Shown in pieces: positions 1-6,190 of a stretch of DNA of 7,617 nt (positions are counted from its first letter, which is position 1; each line of letters opens with the position of its first letter). The notes below the pieces were generated by a model. It was not told the DNA's origin and did no database searches. It saw only the letters and a program-made list of their open reading frames with translations. Source of the DNA: Bdellovibrionales bacterium (GTDB taxonomy: Bacteria > Bdellovibrionota > UBA1018); the NCBI GenBank assembly GCA_018968995.1, contig JAGWZD010000096.1, positions 1 through 7,617 on the forward strand. Reading direction: 5' to 3'. The translations under genes and the position numbers were made by a program.

Positions 1-727
1 CCACCTCTGACACTTCTCCATCGAGATTTAAGTCAAAATTTTTGCGCAGCTTTCCTTGATTTTTTAATTCCACAAAAAATCGACCCATCGCTTTATCATA
101 GACCGAGTTCGAGGACTCACTTTTTAGGGTCAGCCGACCATGCGCCAGAACTGGATTTCCCAAAACCAGATACTGCTGCGTGACACGATAGGAAGGACCG
201 AACAATCCCAGTCGCAAGCCCGGTGTAGACGAGAACCCTGTAAAACTCCAAAAGCCCGAACCATCTTTTTCGGTAAAATTTAGAAGAGATAAAACCCTCT
301 TCCTTGCATCCAAACTCAAAGAGGACCAGGAGCTTGTCTCAGAGCGAAATTCTTTTTCAAAGTCCTTGGCTCGCACAAGAACACAGCCCGTGCCATCCAC
401 AAGATAAAATCGATCGGGCTGTTCAAATTGCCCCACGATCTCCCATTTTCTACTTTTTCCTCTGTTCACCTGTTTCTCTAATTTCAGGTGAAGATACACA
501 CAACGCTGCCCATTCAAACCGTCTAGAACTTTATTCGAGTTCGGCCAAGCATGCCCTTGAAGCTCCACAAACCCCTGAGCCGCTGTGGCAATTTTAGAGG
601 TGGACTGATCGACGCTTTGACGAGCACGAAAATACCTTTTGAGGCCGCTGTAAACGAACGCGCCTCCAAAAAAAATAGCCGCTCCCGAGAACTTCAGTAT
701 GATCTCACCTTCATCAGAACTCCACAT
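1..727 (-). CDS. GIDE-domain (MULAN/MAPL-like) membrane protein, 3' end cut by the window edge
   Basis: The first 242 codons are visible and the reading frame stays open to base 1, so the C-terminus is missing. An N-terminal hydrophobic helix (about residues 8-26, FSGAAIFFGGAFVYSGL) is followed by a soluble domain that matches the GIDE pattern: G52-F-V-E-L-x-G near 52-58, a LNGQRCVYLHLKLE segment at 71-84, then FYLVDGTGCVLV at 107-118. GIDE domains were named from the mitochondrial E3 ligase MUL1/MAPL. Bacterial members generally lack a RING finger and are often encoded beside lemA, as here, so ubiquitin-ligase activity should not be assumed; the role is unknown and probably envelope-linked. 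The ATG at 727 lies 3 bases after the lemA stop and in the same frame, which implies co-transcription and probably translational coupling, since no clear Shine-Dalgarno site is visible. A T8 run occurs in codons 19-21. Confidence 0.75.
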   Translation of the reverse strand, partial: MWSSDEGEIILKFSGAAIFFGGAFVYSGLKRYFRARQSVDQSTSKIATAAQGFVELQGHAWPNSNKVLDGLNGQRCVYLHLKLEKQVNRGKSRKWEIVGQFEQPDRFYLVDGTGCVLVRAKDFEKEFRSETSSWSSLSLDARKRVLSLLNFTEKDGSGFWSFTGFSSTPGLRLGLFGPSYRVTQQYLVLGNPVLAHGRLTLKSESSNSVYDKAMGRFFVELKNQGKLRKNFDLNLDGEVSEV

Positions 728-730
728 AGA

Positions 731-1297
731 CTACTTCGGGAGATTTAGCTTGAGACTCGGGGTAACTTTTTCAGCTGCAGAGACCTGAAAAAGTGAAAGC
801 GCGCTGTAACCCAAAATACCCGCAAAAAAAACGTCCGGGATCATTGCAATTCGAGTATTAAAGTTAGTGACGGACTCATTGAAATGCTCTCTTCGATCGG
901 CCAGCGAGTTCTCGAGCTCTGAAATCCGAGTCTGCAGCTGCACAAAGTTCTGATCCGACCGAAGCTCGGGATAGGCCTCACCGATGGCGAAAACTCCCCG
1001 TAGCGCCTGACTCATCTCTTGAGAGGCATGAATTTTTTGGTCAACCCCTTGAGCTGTAGCATAATGCTTTCGAGCCTCGACCAATCGATCAATGGTTCCC
1101 CGCTCATACTGCACGTACTGCTCCAAGACCTGCACGATCTGAGGGATCTCATCGAATCGCTGTTTCAGGATCACGTCGATATTGGCCCAGGACCTCGATA
1201 CCTGATTTTTCAGCCCAACCAGAGCGTTGTAAACACTCACACTCCAGAAGACTAAAACTCCCCCAAAAACAAGAACAGCAATCAAAATGACATCCAT
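731..1297 (-). CDS. lemA: LemA family membrane protein
   Basis: 188 residues from the chosen ATG. An N-terminal transmembrane helix (about 3-20) leads into the LemA signature: YNALVGLKNQV at 23-33, then SWANIDVILKQRFDEIPQIV at 36-55. Later family blocks are AYPELRSDQNF at 108-118, the LQTRISELENSLADRREHFN helix at 121-140, and N145-F-N-T-R-I followed by IPDVFFAG. LemA proteins are small membrane-anchored helical-bundle proteins common in bacteria; their molecular role is not settled. The frame is open up to an ATG at 1333, but the start at 1297 is preferred. It has GAGG (1312-1309) upstream, puts the TM helix at the N-terminus as in the family, and lies just downstream of a promoter whose -10 box would overlap the longer start region. 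It is the first gene of a unit with the GIDE gene. A T8 run lies in the F-F-A-G codons near the C-terminus. Confidence 0.92.
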   Translation of the reverse strand: MDVILIAVLVFGGVLVFWSVSVYNALVGLKNQVSRSWANIDVILKQRFDEIPQIVQVLEQYVQYERGTIDRLVEARKHYATAQGVDQKIHASQEMSQALRGVFAIGEAYPELRSDQNFVQLQTRISELENSLADRREHFNESVTNFNTRIAMIPDVFFAGILGYSALSLFQVSAAEKVTPSLKLNLPK

Positions 1298-1321
1298 ACG
1301 TGAGCTTACCTCGTAAATGAG

Positions 1322-1350
1322 ATTAAATCGCATAGCGCCGTGTCATGCAA
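1322..1350 (-). promoter_or_regulatory. Predicted sigma70-type promoter of lemA-GIDE
   Basis: Read on the minus strand: -35 TTGCAT (1350-1345), a 17-base spacer, then -10 TTTAAT (1327-1322, five of six consensus bases). The predicted transcript would begin near 1315, about 18 bases before the ATG at 1297, leaving room for only a short leader with the GAGG site. This supports 1297 rather than 1333 as the lemA start. The -35 box is weak. Confidence 0.5.
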
Positions 1351-1379
1351 GCGATCCAGACTTGTATTCCGACTGAGGG

Positions 1380-1408
1380 TTGCCCCGGCCTAAAGCACAG
1401 TGTAGGCT
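1380..1408 (+). promoter_or_regulatory. Predicted sigma70-type promoter of the lipoprotein gene
   Basis: TTGCCC (1380-1385), a 17-base spacer and TAGGCT (1403-1408). Transcription would start near 1415, giving a leader of about 20 bases that contains the GGAGGA ribosome site (1426-1431). The position downstream of the alternative upstream ATG at 1345 supports the start at 1435. Both boxes are only moderate matches. Confidence 0.4.
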
Positions 1409-1434
1409 ATTCCAACCGAATCAATGGAGGATTC

Positions 1435-2181
1435 ATGAAAAAACTCTGGGCCCTAGTGCCTGCGCTCTTCCTCACCTCGTGTGCCACCACTTTTGTTGAA
1501 AAAGATGATCAGTGGAATCCTGAAGAGCCTGTTCCGGGCCTAGTGGTTCATTACTCTTTTGTAGATCTCTATTCCTTGAAGCGTGGGCAGTCTTGGCAAG
1601 AGGCACTCCGAGGAGTGATCACTGCTGCCGCGGGCCAAAGTAGTGCCCTGCAAAAATCAGGTGAAAAATCATTCGCACGGATCAAGCCCATCTTTAATCA
1701 TCACAACTTGAGCCTGTATTTTGACAAGACCGCGGCTCGAAAGGCCGCCGAAATTCAGGGCGTCGTGAAATCATCAAGAACCAATAACATGGAAAATAGC
1801 GGTGGTTTTCTCTCGGATGGAGACTGGCTACACCCAGACACCGTAGAAGAGCCCTTTCATATGCAAGGAACGTTTTTGCAGGGCAAGTATTACAAGCAGA
1901 TTGCCTTGAAGACTCTAGGTGGAAATAAGAAGGCTGTTGCAGTGTCCATGGGCATGACTGTGGACGTGAAAGACTCGTGGTTGTTTGGTTGGAAATGCCA
2001 GGCAGATTTTCGCGCACGAGCTTTAAATCAGGATGGAAAGCCTGTACTCCTAGTTTCTAGCTCTGGAAAGAGCTCGACGTTTTGGTTCGGAGGCAAAGAG
2101 CGGTACCTCATCGAAGCTTGCCCCGAGGCAGCCGAAGACGCCCTGAAGAGGCTTTCCGAAGTCGAAACCGGAAGCCTTTAA
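1435..2181 (+). CDS. Predicted outer-membrane lipoprotein of unknown function
   Basis: 248 residues from the ATG at 1435, chosen because GGAGGA ends 3 bases upstream and because a textbook lipoprotein signal then begins: MKK, a hydrophobic stretch, and the lipobox L13-T14-S15-C16. The frame extends upstream to 1345, but that part is not signal-like. The residue after the lipidated Cys16 is Ala, not Asp, which by the enterobacterial Lol rule would favour the outer membrane. The mature protein is soluble and mixed alpha/beta. It has two further cysteines (C188 and C229) that could form a disulfide in the periplasm, and an apparent beta-rich C-terminal half (roughly 140-225, with motifs such as TFLQGKYYKQIALKTLGG and SWLFGWKCQADFRARAL). 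I recognise no family. It is transcribed away from lemA and ends convergent with the next gene, so it is probably monocistronic. The gene call and the lipoprotein call are firm; function is not. Confidence 0.85.
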   Translation: MKKLWALVPALFLTSCATTFVEKDDQWNPEEPVPGLVVHYSFVDLYSLKRGQSWQEALRGVITAAAGQSSALQKSGEKSFARIKPIFNHHNLSLYFDKTAARKAAEIQGVVKSSRTNNMENSGGFLSDGDWLHPDTVEEPFHMQGTFLQGKYYKQIALKTLGGNKKAVAVSMGMTVDVKDSWLFGWKCQADFRARALNQDGKPVLLVSSSGKSSTFWFGGKERYLIEACPEAAEDALKRLSEVETGSL

Positions 2182-2609
2182 CGCCGCCGAGGGTCCCGGC
2201 TAGCGTTGGTCTTGAGGGTTAGGAGATCCGGAAGCTTACACCGACGGTTGTGAGCCTCCTCGATTAACTGATGGCGTAGAGTTTCAATACTCTCGATCTT
2301 CATCTCCGTCAATTCGGAGTGACGTTGTTTTCGTTCTGCGCCGGCAGCAGTATCACGACGGACGACTAAGTCTTCTTGCCTTACAGAGTCTTCATCCTCA
2401 AAGCTTTGTTCAATTCGCTCAACGAGTCTCAGGCACGGATCTACCGGTTTGGCTTTTGGTTTTTCTTGTTGGATACAGCTTCCTAGTTCGAGGACAGACG
2501 AATTCGGACAGACACTCTGAGCATGAGCATCCTCATCCTCCGCCTGTACTGTCCCCATGGAGCAAAGACCTGCGACTATCATCCAAAGAAAACACACTCT
2601 TTGACTCAT
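2178..2609 (-). CDS. Small secreted protein with four cysteines, function unknown
   Basis: 143 residues. Residues 1-23 form a Sec signal peptide (hydrophobic VCFLWMIVAGLCSMG, cleavage after V-Q-A). The mature part starts acidic (EDEDAH), holds Cys34, Cys45, Cys59 and Cys124, and is otherwise charged and helix-prone from about 58 to 125, ending in an Arg-rich tail (RDPRRR). Four cysteines in an exported protein suggest two disulfides. A purine-rich GGGGCGAG lies upstream of the ATG at 2609, with GAG about 7 bases from the start. No family recognised. The stop overlaps the stop of the lipoprotein gene: both use the palindromic TTAA at 2178-2181. The signal peptide and the clean convergent arrangement favour a real gene. 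Confidence 0.7.
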   Translation of the reverse strand: MSQRVCFLWMIVAGLCSMGTVQAEDEDAHAQSVCPNSSVLELGSCIQQEKPKAKPVDPCLRLVERIEQSFEDEDSVRQEDLVVRRDTAAGAERKQRHSELTEMKIESIETLRHQLIEEAHNRRCKLPDLLTLKTNASRDPRRR

Positions 2610-2775
2610 TGAAAAACTCGCCCCTTCCGTATGATTCAGTTTACAAAAAAACAGCGTAAATTCGGTCGATTTTTCACGAAACCCGGGTCATTTCGGACAC
2701 ATCTTTTCAAACTTGCTGGCTAGTGAGACTGTAGAGACTCCGTTGTCGCACGTTGGTGTCACTCTTATTACTTCT

Positions 2776-2780
2776 GGAGG
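2776..2780 (+). promoter_or_regulatory. Shine-Dalgarno site fixing a GTG start
   Basis: GGAGG followed by a 6-base spacer and GTG at 2787. There is no ATG near the signal peptide; the adjacent TTG at 2790 is the only close rival and has a longer spacing (9). Confidence 0.75.
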
Positions 2781-2786
2781 TCCTGC

Positions 2787-3593
2787 GTGTTGACACGTGT
2801 GAGTGAAAAAATTTCTTTTCTGAGTCTTGTTTCGGTCGTGCTTCTTTCATCTCAGGGCGCCTTTTGCGCCGAAACCGAACAGGGTGACTCGATCGACTTG
2901 AATGACAATCTCACTCGTTTTGTCCTCAGCCTCGGGTGCCGAGAGACAGGCTTCAATAAAAAGGAAGCCAGCCATGACCTGAATAATCGTGCCAGTAACA
3001 ATCGCAATGTAAGAGTGCTGGTTGCCAAAGGAGTTTCGGAAAAAGAAGCCATGAAGATCGCTGGCGACTACGGTTATTTCCAGTGTAATCAAAACGATGT
3101 CAACGATGCGCAAAATCTAGGCTTAGAACCCGAAGTCGCGTCGGCACTTAACAATGGTCAAAACAAGGGCCAGTATACTTTAGCGCAACAGACTCGCGCG
3201 GTGATCCAGTATATTAAGAAGTCTCCAGCGCTTAAGAAAGGGGCTGAAGCTGCAGAAAGACAAGACTGGAAGACTGCGAACCGACTGCTGAATAAGAAGT
3301 GGCCAAGTCTTCCGGGGGGGGGAAGTCATAAATCACACTTAGACGCAAACTGTAATCAGTACCTCGCCGGCAAGGATCCTCTCAATGCACTCTCCACGGA
3401 CCGAGCACCGGCCTCGATCGAACAAGCGGCTCAGTCGATAGACGAGCTCTTTTCTGATGTAAAGCCTTCTGGAAATACGAATTCATCAGAGTCTGATGCT
3501 CGATATTCGTATCGCAAGATGAACCCGACTGGCTCCTCCGAAGGTCGAGTGGCTCAAAATACTTCTGTAGCCCGAGGAAATAGCGCTCGATAG
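2787..3593 (+). CDS. Exported lambda-lysozyme-like (GH104-like) putative peptidoglycan hydrolase
   Basis: 268 residues from a GTG start with a strong GGAGG. Residues 1-28 look like a signal peptide (hydrophobic ISFLSLVSVVLLSSQGAF). The 42-195 region resembles the phage lambda R endolysin fold. R52-E53-T-G aligns with the lambda S-E-G-T catalytic-Glu segment and DYGYFQCN (94-101) with its A-G-R-Y-Q. A Q-rich helix QQTRAVIQYIKKSPALKKG (134-152) aligns with SQDAVALQQIKERGAL, and KWPSLPGG (171-178) with W-A-S-L-P-G. Lambda R is a lytic transglycosylase cleaving MurNAc-GlcNAc bonds, so peptidoglycan cleavage in the periplasm or outside the cell is inferred, with E53 the likely catalytic acid. From about 200 to 268 the protein is low-complexity, rich in Ser, Asn, Ala and Arg, and probably disordered. 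Internal cysteines C51, C100 and C189 are unusual for lambda-type lysozymes. Monocistronic: divergent from 2609, with a hairpin terminator downstream. Family assignment is by eye. Confidence 0.6.
   Translation: MLTRVSEKISFLSLVSVVLLSSQGAFCAETEQGDSIDLNDNLTRFVLSLGCRETGFNKKEASHDLNNRASNNRNVRVLVAKGVSEKEAMKIAGDYGYFQCNQNDVNDAQNLGLEPEVASALNNGQNKGQYTLAQQTRAVIQYIKKSPALKKGAEAAERQDWKTANRLLNKKWPSLPGGGSHKSHLDANCNQYLAGKDPLNALSTDRAPASIEQAAQSIDELFSDVKPSGNTNSSESDARYSYRKMNPTGSSEGRVAQNTSVARGNSAR
3314..3322 (+). repeat. G9 homopolymer inside the lysozyme-like gene
   Basis: Nine consecutive G in the codons for P176-G-G-G, directly after the conserved K-W-P-S-L core. Loss of one G would end the protein after about eight new residues, and gain of one G after about five, in both cases removing the last 90 or so residues. 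Confidence 0.95.
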
Positions 3594-3638
3594 GGACGAG
3601 CTTCGTGTCTATTTGGTATTGAATGTTTTTATGCTTCG

Positions 3639-3680
3639 GACCCTCAAAGCGTTAAGCTTTGAGGGTCTCGTCGTCTTTTT
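3639..3680 (+). terminator. Rho-independent terminator after the lysozyme-like gene
   Basis: A perfect 12-bp stem, GACCCTCAAAGC (3639-3650) with GCTTTGAGGGTC (3656-3667), closes a 5-base loop GTTAA. A T run follows at 3676-3680, eight bases past the stem, which is later than ideal. There is no T run on the other side, so it acts on plus-strand transcripts and separates the lysozyme-like gene from mtnN. Confidence 0.75.
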
Positions 3681-3731
3681 AAACCGAATTCTATTTCCAT
3701 GAAGTCAGATCCTTCATAAAACGAGATCAAG

Positions 3732-4442
3732 ATGAAACTGGGAATACTTGCAGCCATGCGCGAAGAGATCGCCTCGATCCTGGGAGCGCTTGAACAAAGC
3801 CATCAGACCGAGATCGGCTTACGAACCTACCATTTAGGAACACTGCACGGTACAGAGTGCGTCCTGGCGTACTCACGAATCGGAAAAGTTGCTGCCGCAT
3901 CTACAGCGACCCAACTCGTCGATCGTTTCAAAGTGGATCGTGTGCTATTCACCGGTCTAGCTGGAGGGGTTGGACACGGTGTTCGCCGAGGAGATATCGT
4001 CATCGGCACCGAGCTGATTCAGCATGACCTGGATGCCTCACCGCTTTTTCCACGTCATGAGGTGCCGCTTCTAGGCGTTCAACGATTCATCACCGACGTC
4101 CTTATGAATGAGGCTTTATTTCACTCTGCACGGGCCATTGCTGAAACGAAATGCCATTCTGTGCACTCGGGGCTGATTGCTACGGGGGATCGATTTTTCT
4201 CTTGCGCCGATGCCGTAGAGGACTTGAGAAGACTTCTTCCTGAGACTCTTTGTGTAGAAATGGAGGGAGCTGCGGTCGCACAAGTTTGCCACGAGTACGG
4301 AATTCCCTTCTCCATTGTTCGAACCATCTCGGACTCAGCAGACGAGACAGCCGTAGCCGACTTTCCTCGCTTTCTGAAAACAGTCGCTGGACCCTACGCG
4401 CTTGCAGTGGTTGAGGGCTTTCTCCGAAGGCTGAGCCGCTAA
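3732..4442 (+). CDS. mtnN: 5'-methylthioadenosine/S-adenosylhomocysteine nucleosidase
   Basis: 236 residues, close to the E. coli enzyme length. It hydrolyses the glycosidic bond of MTA and SAH (and 5'-deoxyadenosine), releasing adenine and the thioribosyl product. This removes SAM by-products and feeds methionine salvage and the activated methyl cycle; it acts in the cytosol. Family motifs are all present: GILAAMREEI with the catalytic-site E12; SRIGKVAAA at 48-56; TGLAGGV at 74-80; ATGDRF at 150-155; VEMEGAAVAQVC at 175-186, with E178 matching E. coli E174 and M177 its neighbour; and ISDSAD at 199-204, with D201 matching the general-acid D197. Start ATG at 3732, with only a weak purine-rich site (GAG at about 8 bases). 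It stands alone after the upstream terminator and converges on the transglycosylase gene 34 bases away. No luxS, mtnK or metK is visible beside it. Confidence 0.95.
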   Translation: MKLGILAAMREEIASILGALEQSHQTEIGLRTYHLGTLHGTECVLAYSRIGKVAAASTATQLVDRFKVDRVLFTGLAGGVGHGVRRGDIVIGTELIQHDLDASPLFPRHEVPLLGVQRFITDVLMNEALFHSARAIAETKCHSVHSGLIATGDRFFSCADAVEDLRRLLPETLCVEMEGAAVAQVCHEYGIPFSIVRTISDSADETAVADFPRFLKTVAGPYALAVVEGFLRRLSR

Positions 4443-4476
4443 TTCGAACTCTACTTCTGAGTAGATCGTGGCCACC

Positions 4477-5100
4477 CTACTGCGAGCGCTTTAAACAGTA
4501 GGAATTAGTCCAGCCCTGGATCTGACTCAGCTTCTTTTCAGTTCGCAGAACCGACCAGTAGCGCCCACCGCCCATCCATCCTTTTGATCCTTGACCAGTA
4601 ATCCGACCGTCGCGGCCGATCCAACGACTGAGAATCTTTATGCCGCAACTTAAATTCTGAAATGGGTCATGAAGGTCAGCGGATGTTTTAAATCCACATC
4701 CGTAAGCGTTGGCACTTTGAAGCGACATCTGCAGCAGTCCGCGGCTCACCACCAACTGTCCCGAGGAATCCCGAAAAGACTCTTGATAAAAAAGAGCCGG
4801 CCGATGCGAGCTTTCGAGCTCAGCAATGGTTGAAATGAAATAAACCCAAAACTCTCGCTTCTCATCATCGCGAAGCGACGGGTAGATGGGACAGAACTCG
4901 TTGATGTCCTGAGGGGCAGACTGGGTCAGCACATCCCCTTGGCGGCGGATCTCATTAAATGCGAAGTCACTCCACTCCACGTTTGCCCCATTGGGCCTTT
5001 CCCATCGCGCCCCCATGCCCGGAGCGGCTTCCGCGGCTCCCATGGACAACAACATCACTTGGGCCACACCGAGAATCAAAAACCGAAACGCGAGACTCAT
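4477..5100 (-). CDS. Exported SLT-type lytic transglycosylase-like protein
   Basis: 207 residues from the ATG at 5100, chosen over an in-frame start at 5154 because GGAGG (5110-5106) sits 5 bases upstream and a signal peptide begins there (MSLAFRF, hydrophobic core, cleavage near G-A-A-E-A-A, about residue 26). The SLT signature is present: the helix FISTIAELESSH at 88-99 with E96-S97 as the likely catalytic Glu and following Ser, then SRGLLQMS at 119-126 (the G-L-M-Q block), and NLSCGIKILSRWI at 149-161. Such enzymes cut the MurNAc-GlcNAc backbone to 1,6-anhydro-MurNAc in the periplasm. The insertion between the Glu and GLLQ blocks (DSSGQLVV) and Cys70, Cys135, Cys152 and Cys202 are distinctive; two disulfides are possible. 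It lacks any obvious wall-binding repeat. Monocistronic, with its own promoter. Confidence 0.78.
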   Translation of the reverse strand: MSLAFRFLILGVAQVMLLSMGAAEAAPGMGARWERPNGANVEWSDFAFNEIRRQGDVLTQSAPQDINEFCPIYPSLRDDEKREFWVYFISTIAELESSHRPALFYQESFRDSSGQLVVSRGLLQMSLQSANAYGCGFKTSADLHDPFQNLSCGIKILSRWIGRDGRITGQGSKGWMGGGRYWSVLRTEKKLSQIQGWTNSYCLKRSQ

Positions 5101-5125
5101 GAAATCCTCCACAAGAAGCGCGCTC

Positions 5126-5154
5126 GTTCTACAGGCGATAACGCAGCGAGTCAA
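5126..5154 (-). promoter_or_regulatory. Predicted sigma70-type promoter of the transglycosylase gene
   Basis: On the minus strand TTGACT (5154-5149) and TAGAAC (5131-5126) are separated by exactly 17 bases. The transcript would begin near 5119, giving a leader of about 19 bases with GGAGG. It lies downstream of the longer alternative start at 5154, which confirms the start at 5100. This is the best promoter match in the window. Confidence 0.6.
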
Positions 5155-5172
5155 TCTTTCGTTCGGAAAGAT
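5154..5172. promoter_or_regulatory. Perfect inverted repeat abutting the -35 box, possible operator
   Basis: ATCTTTC (5154-5160), a 5-base gap and GAAAGAT (5166-5172). One arm touches the -35 hexamer of the transglycosylase promoter, a usual position for a regulator. It could instead be a weak hairpin at the end of the corA transcript, but no T run follows it. The role is inferred from position only. Confidence 0.35.
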
Positions 5173-5197
5173 CCTAACTTGTTGATATAAAACACTT

Positions 5198-5210
5198 AAT
5201 AGGACCTATT
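5198..5210. promoter_or_regulatory. 13-bp palindrome in the corA/transglycosylase gap
   Basis: AATAGG-A-CCTATT is a perfect 6+1+6 palindrome 11 bases past the corA stop and about 45 bases upstream of the -35 box of the next gene. The symmetry suits a dimeric regulator, but a single copy of this length may be chance. Confidence 0.25.
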
Positions 5211-5221
5211 GGAGGCGTTAG

Positions 5222-6094
5222 CTACTCTGGTGATAGCCAACCACTTCGCCGAACCCACCGATAAATACCGACACTGACTAGAATCATCAAGAGCCACACC
5301 CCGGGGTAACCCCAATCGGAACTGAGTTCAGGCATCGACCTAAAATTCATTCCGTAGACCCCCACAATAAAAGTCAGAGGTAGAAAAAAAAGTGAAACGA
5401 CAGTCAAAAAACGCATTACTTCATTCGTCCTCTGAGCCGCTAACGAGATCTGAAGCTCGAGTAAATTCTGAACATCTTCCATCATCTCATCCGCAATTCT
5501 GAAATACGCTTCAGAGGTTTCCTTCAAGTCTTGAATCCAGGGCCCCTGAACGTCTGGAATTAAATTCGACGTATTCTGCATGACCATCGTGGTGTGCATC
5601 ATGAGGCGCTTCAAAACCGAAAGTTTTGACCGATTTCGATGAATTCTTAAGATCTCTTGCCGAGTCAACTTTCTAGAGAAGATATTTCGCTCAATTTCTT
5701 CCACTTCTTTTTCTACAGAATCCAGCAGCGGCTTATAGCTATCTAGACATCCCTTCAGAATGCCGAGAAGTGGGGTGATTGAGGCATCTGAGCCCGAGAT
5801 CCCTTTCAAGAAGGCCGCCTCTCCACGATGAACCGTAAGGAGAAACTTATCTTTAAAAAAGAAGGCCATCTTGCGCGTCAGCGATAACAGGGTATCACTC
5901 TCTGCGCTCGCCTCTGGATCGCAGTACCGTAGAATCAGAAAAGCCGTATCTCCGAATCGCTCGATTTTTGGATAATGAGCCGGATCGAGACAGTCCTGCA
6001 CCGCAGAAGGATGAAGAGCGTGCCTCTCCGCCAACGCATAAAGGATTTTTGGATCTGTAATTTGAACATCCTGCCATGTGGCCTTGAGATTCAT
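5222..6094 (-). CDS. corA: CorA-family magnesium/divalent cation channel
   Basis: 290 residues. The inner-membrane channel forms a pentamer that admits Mg2+ (also Co2+ or Ni2+ in some members) down the membrane potential. The C-terminus carries the family hallmark Y247-G-M-N-F (GMN at 248-250), preceded by TM1 (about 229-246, FLTVVSLFFLPLTFIVGV), with the M254-P-E-L loop and TM2 (about 262-281). A basic tail (WVRRSGW) follows. The N-terminal alpha/beta domain (1-105) leads into the long funnel helices (about 110-228, e.g. SVEKEVEEIERNIF). The acidic-aromatic MPEL loop after GMN points to CorA more than to the zinc transporter ZntB, but substrate cannot be settled from sequence alone. Start ATG at 6094 has GGGGAG (6107-6102) 7 bases upstream. 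Transcribed alone, divergent from the astacin gene. Confidence 0.9.
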   Translation of the reverse strand: MNLKATWQDVQITDPKILYALAERHALHPSAVQDCLDPAHYPKIERFGDTAFLILRYCDPEASAESDTLLSLTRKMAFFFKDKFLLTVHRGEAAFLKGISGSDASITPLLGILKGCLDSYKPLLDSVEKEVEEIERNIFSRKLTRQEILRIHRNRSKLSVLKRLMMHTTMVMQNTSNLIPDVQGPWIQDLKETSEAYFRIADEMMEDVQNLLELQISLAAQRTNEVMRFLTVVSLFFLPLTFIVGVYGMNFRSMPELSSDWGYPGVWLLMILVSVGIYRWVRRSGWLSPE

Positions 6095-6190
6095 GATTCC
6101 ACTCCCCTTACTAGAGGTATCACTGAATCAGAGCGCCTTCTAAAAATTTGACTGTGGACACCCTTTCCTGAAGCGACTACTTTTTTCTCA

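Noticed and set aside
304..748. Two plus-strand open frames (304-597 and 551-748).
   Set aside because: Both lie antisense to the GIDE-domain gene, have no signal, motif or ribosome site, and the minus strand reads as a recognisable domain.
1298..1333. Longer LemA start at 1333.
   Set aside because: It would put twelve extra residues before the TM helix and begin upstream of the predicted promoter's transcript start; the GAGG site serves 1297.
1345..1434. Upstream in-frame start for the lipoprotein.
   Set aside because: The extra 30 residues would bury the lipoprotein signal inside the protein; GGAGGA and a predicted promoter support 1435.
2743..2771. TTGTCG-17-TATTAC as promoter of the lysozyme-like gene.
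   Set aside because: Box spacing is ideal, but transcription would begin inside the GGAGG ribosome site, removing it; the true promoter is probably further upstream and was not identified.
3699..3717. Hairpin ATGAAG-N7-CTTCAT before mtnN as a SAM/SAH riboswitch.
   Set aside because: Far too small and without any of the conserved cores of known SAM or SAH riboswitches.
4450..4465. Short hairpin TCTACT-N4-AGTAGA between mtnN and the transglycosylase gene, with another 7-bp stem at 4476-4502, as a bidirectional terminator.
   Set aside because: Stems are short, GC-poor, and no T run follows on either strand.
4939..5190. Plus-strand open frames opposite the transglycosylase gene start.
   Set aside because: Antisense shadows with no coding features; the minus strand has signal peptide, ribosome site and promoter.
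6148..6153. TTGACT upstream of the astacin gene as a -35 box.
   Set aside because: No acceptable -10 hexamer at 16-18 bases.
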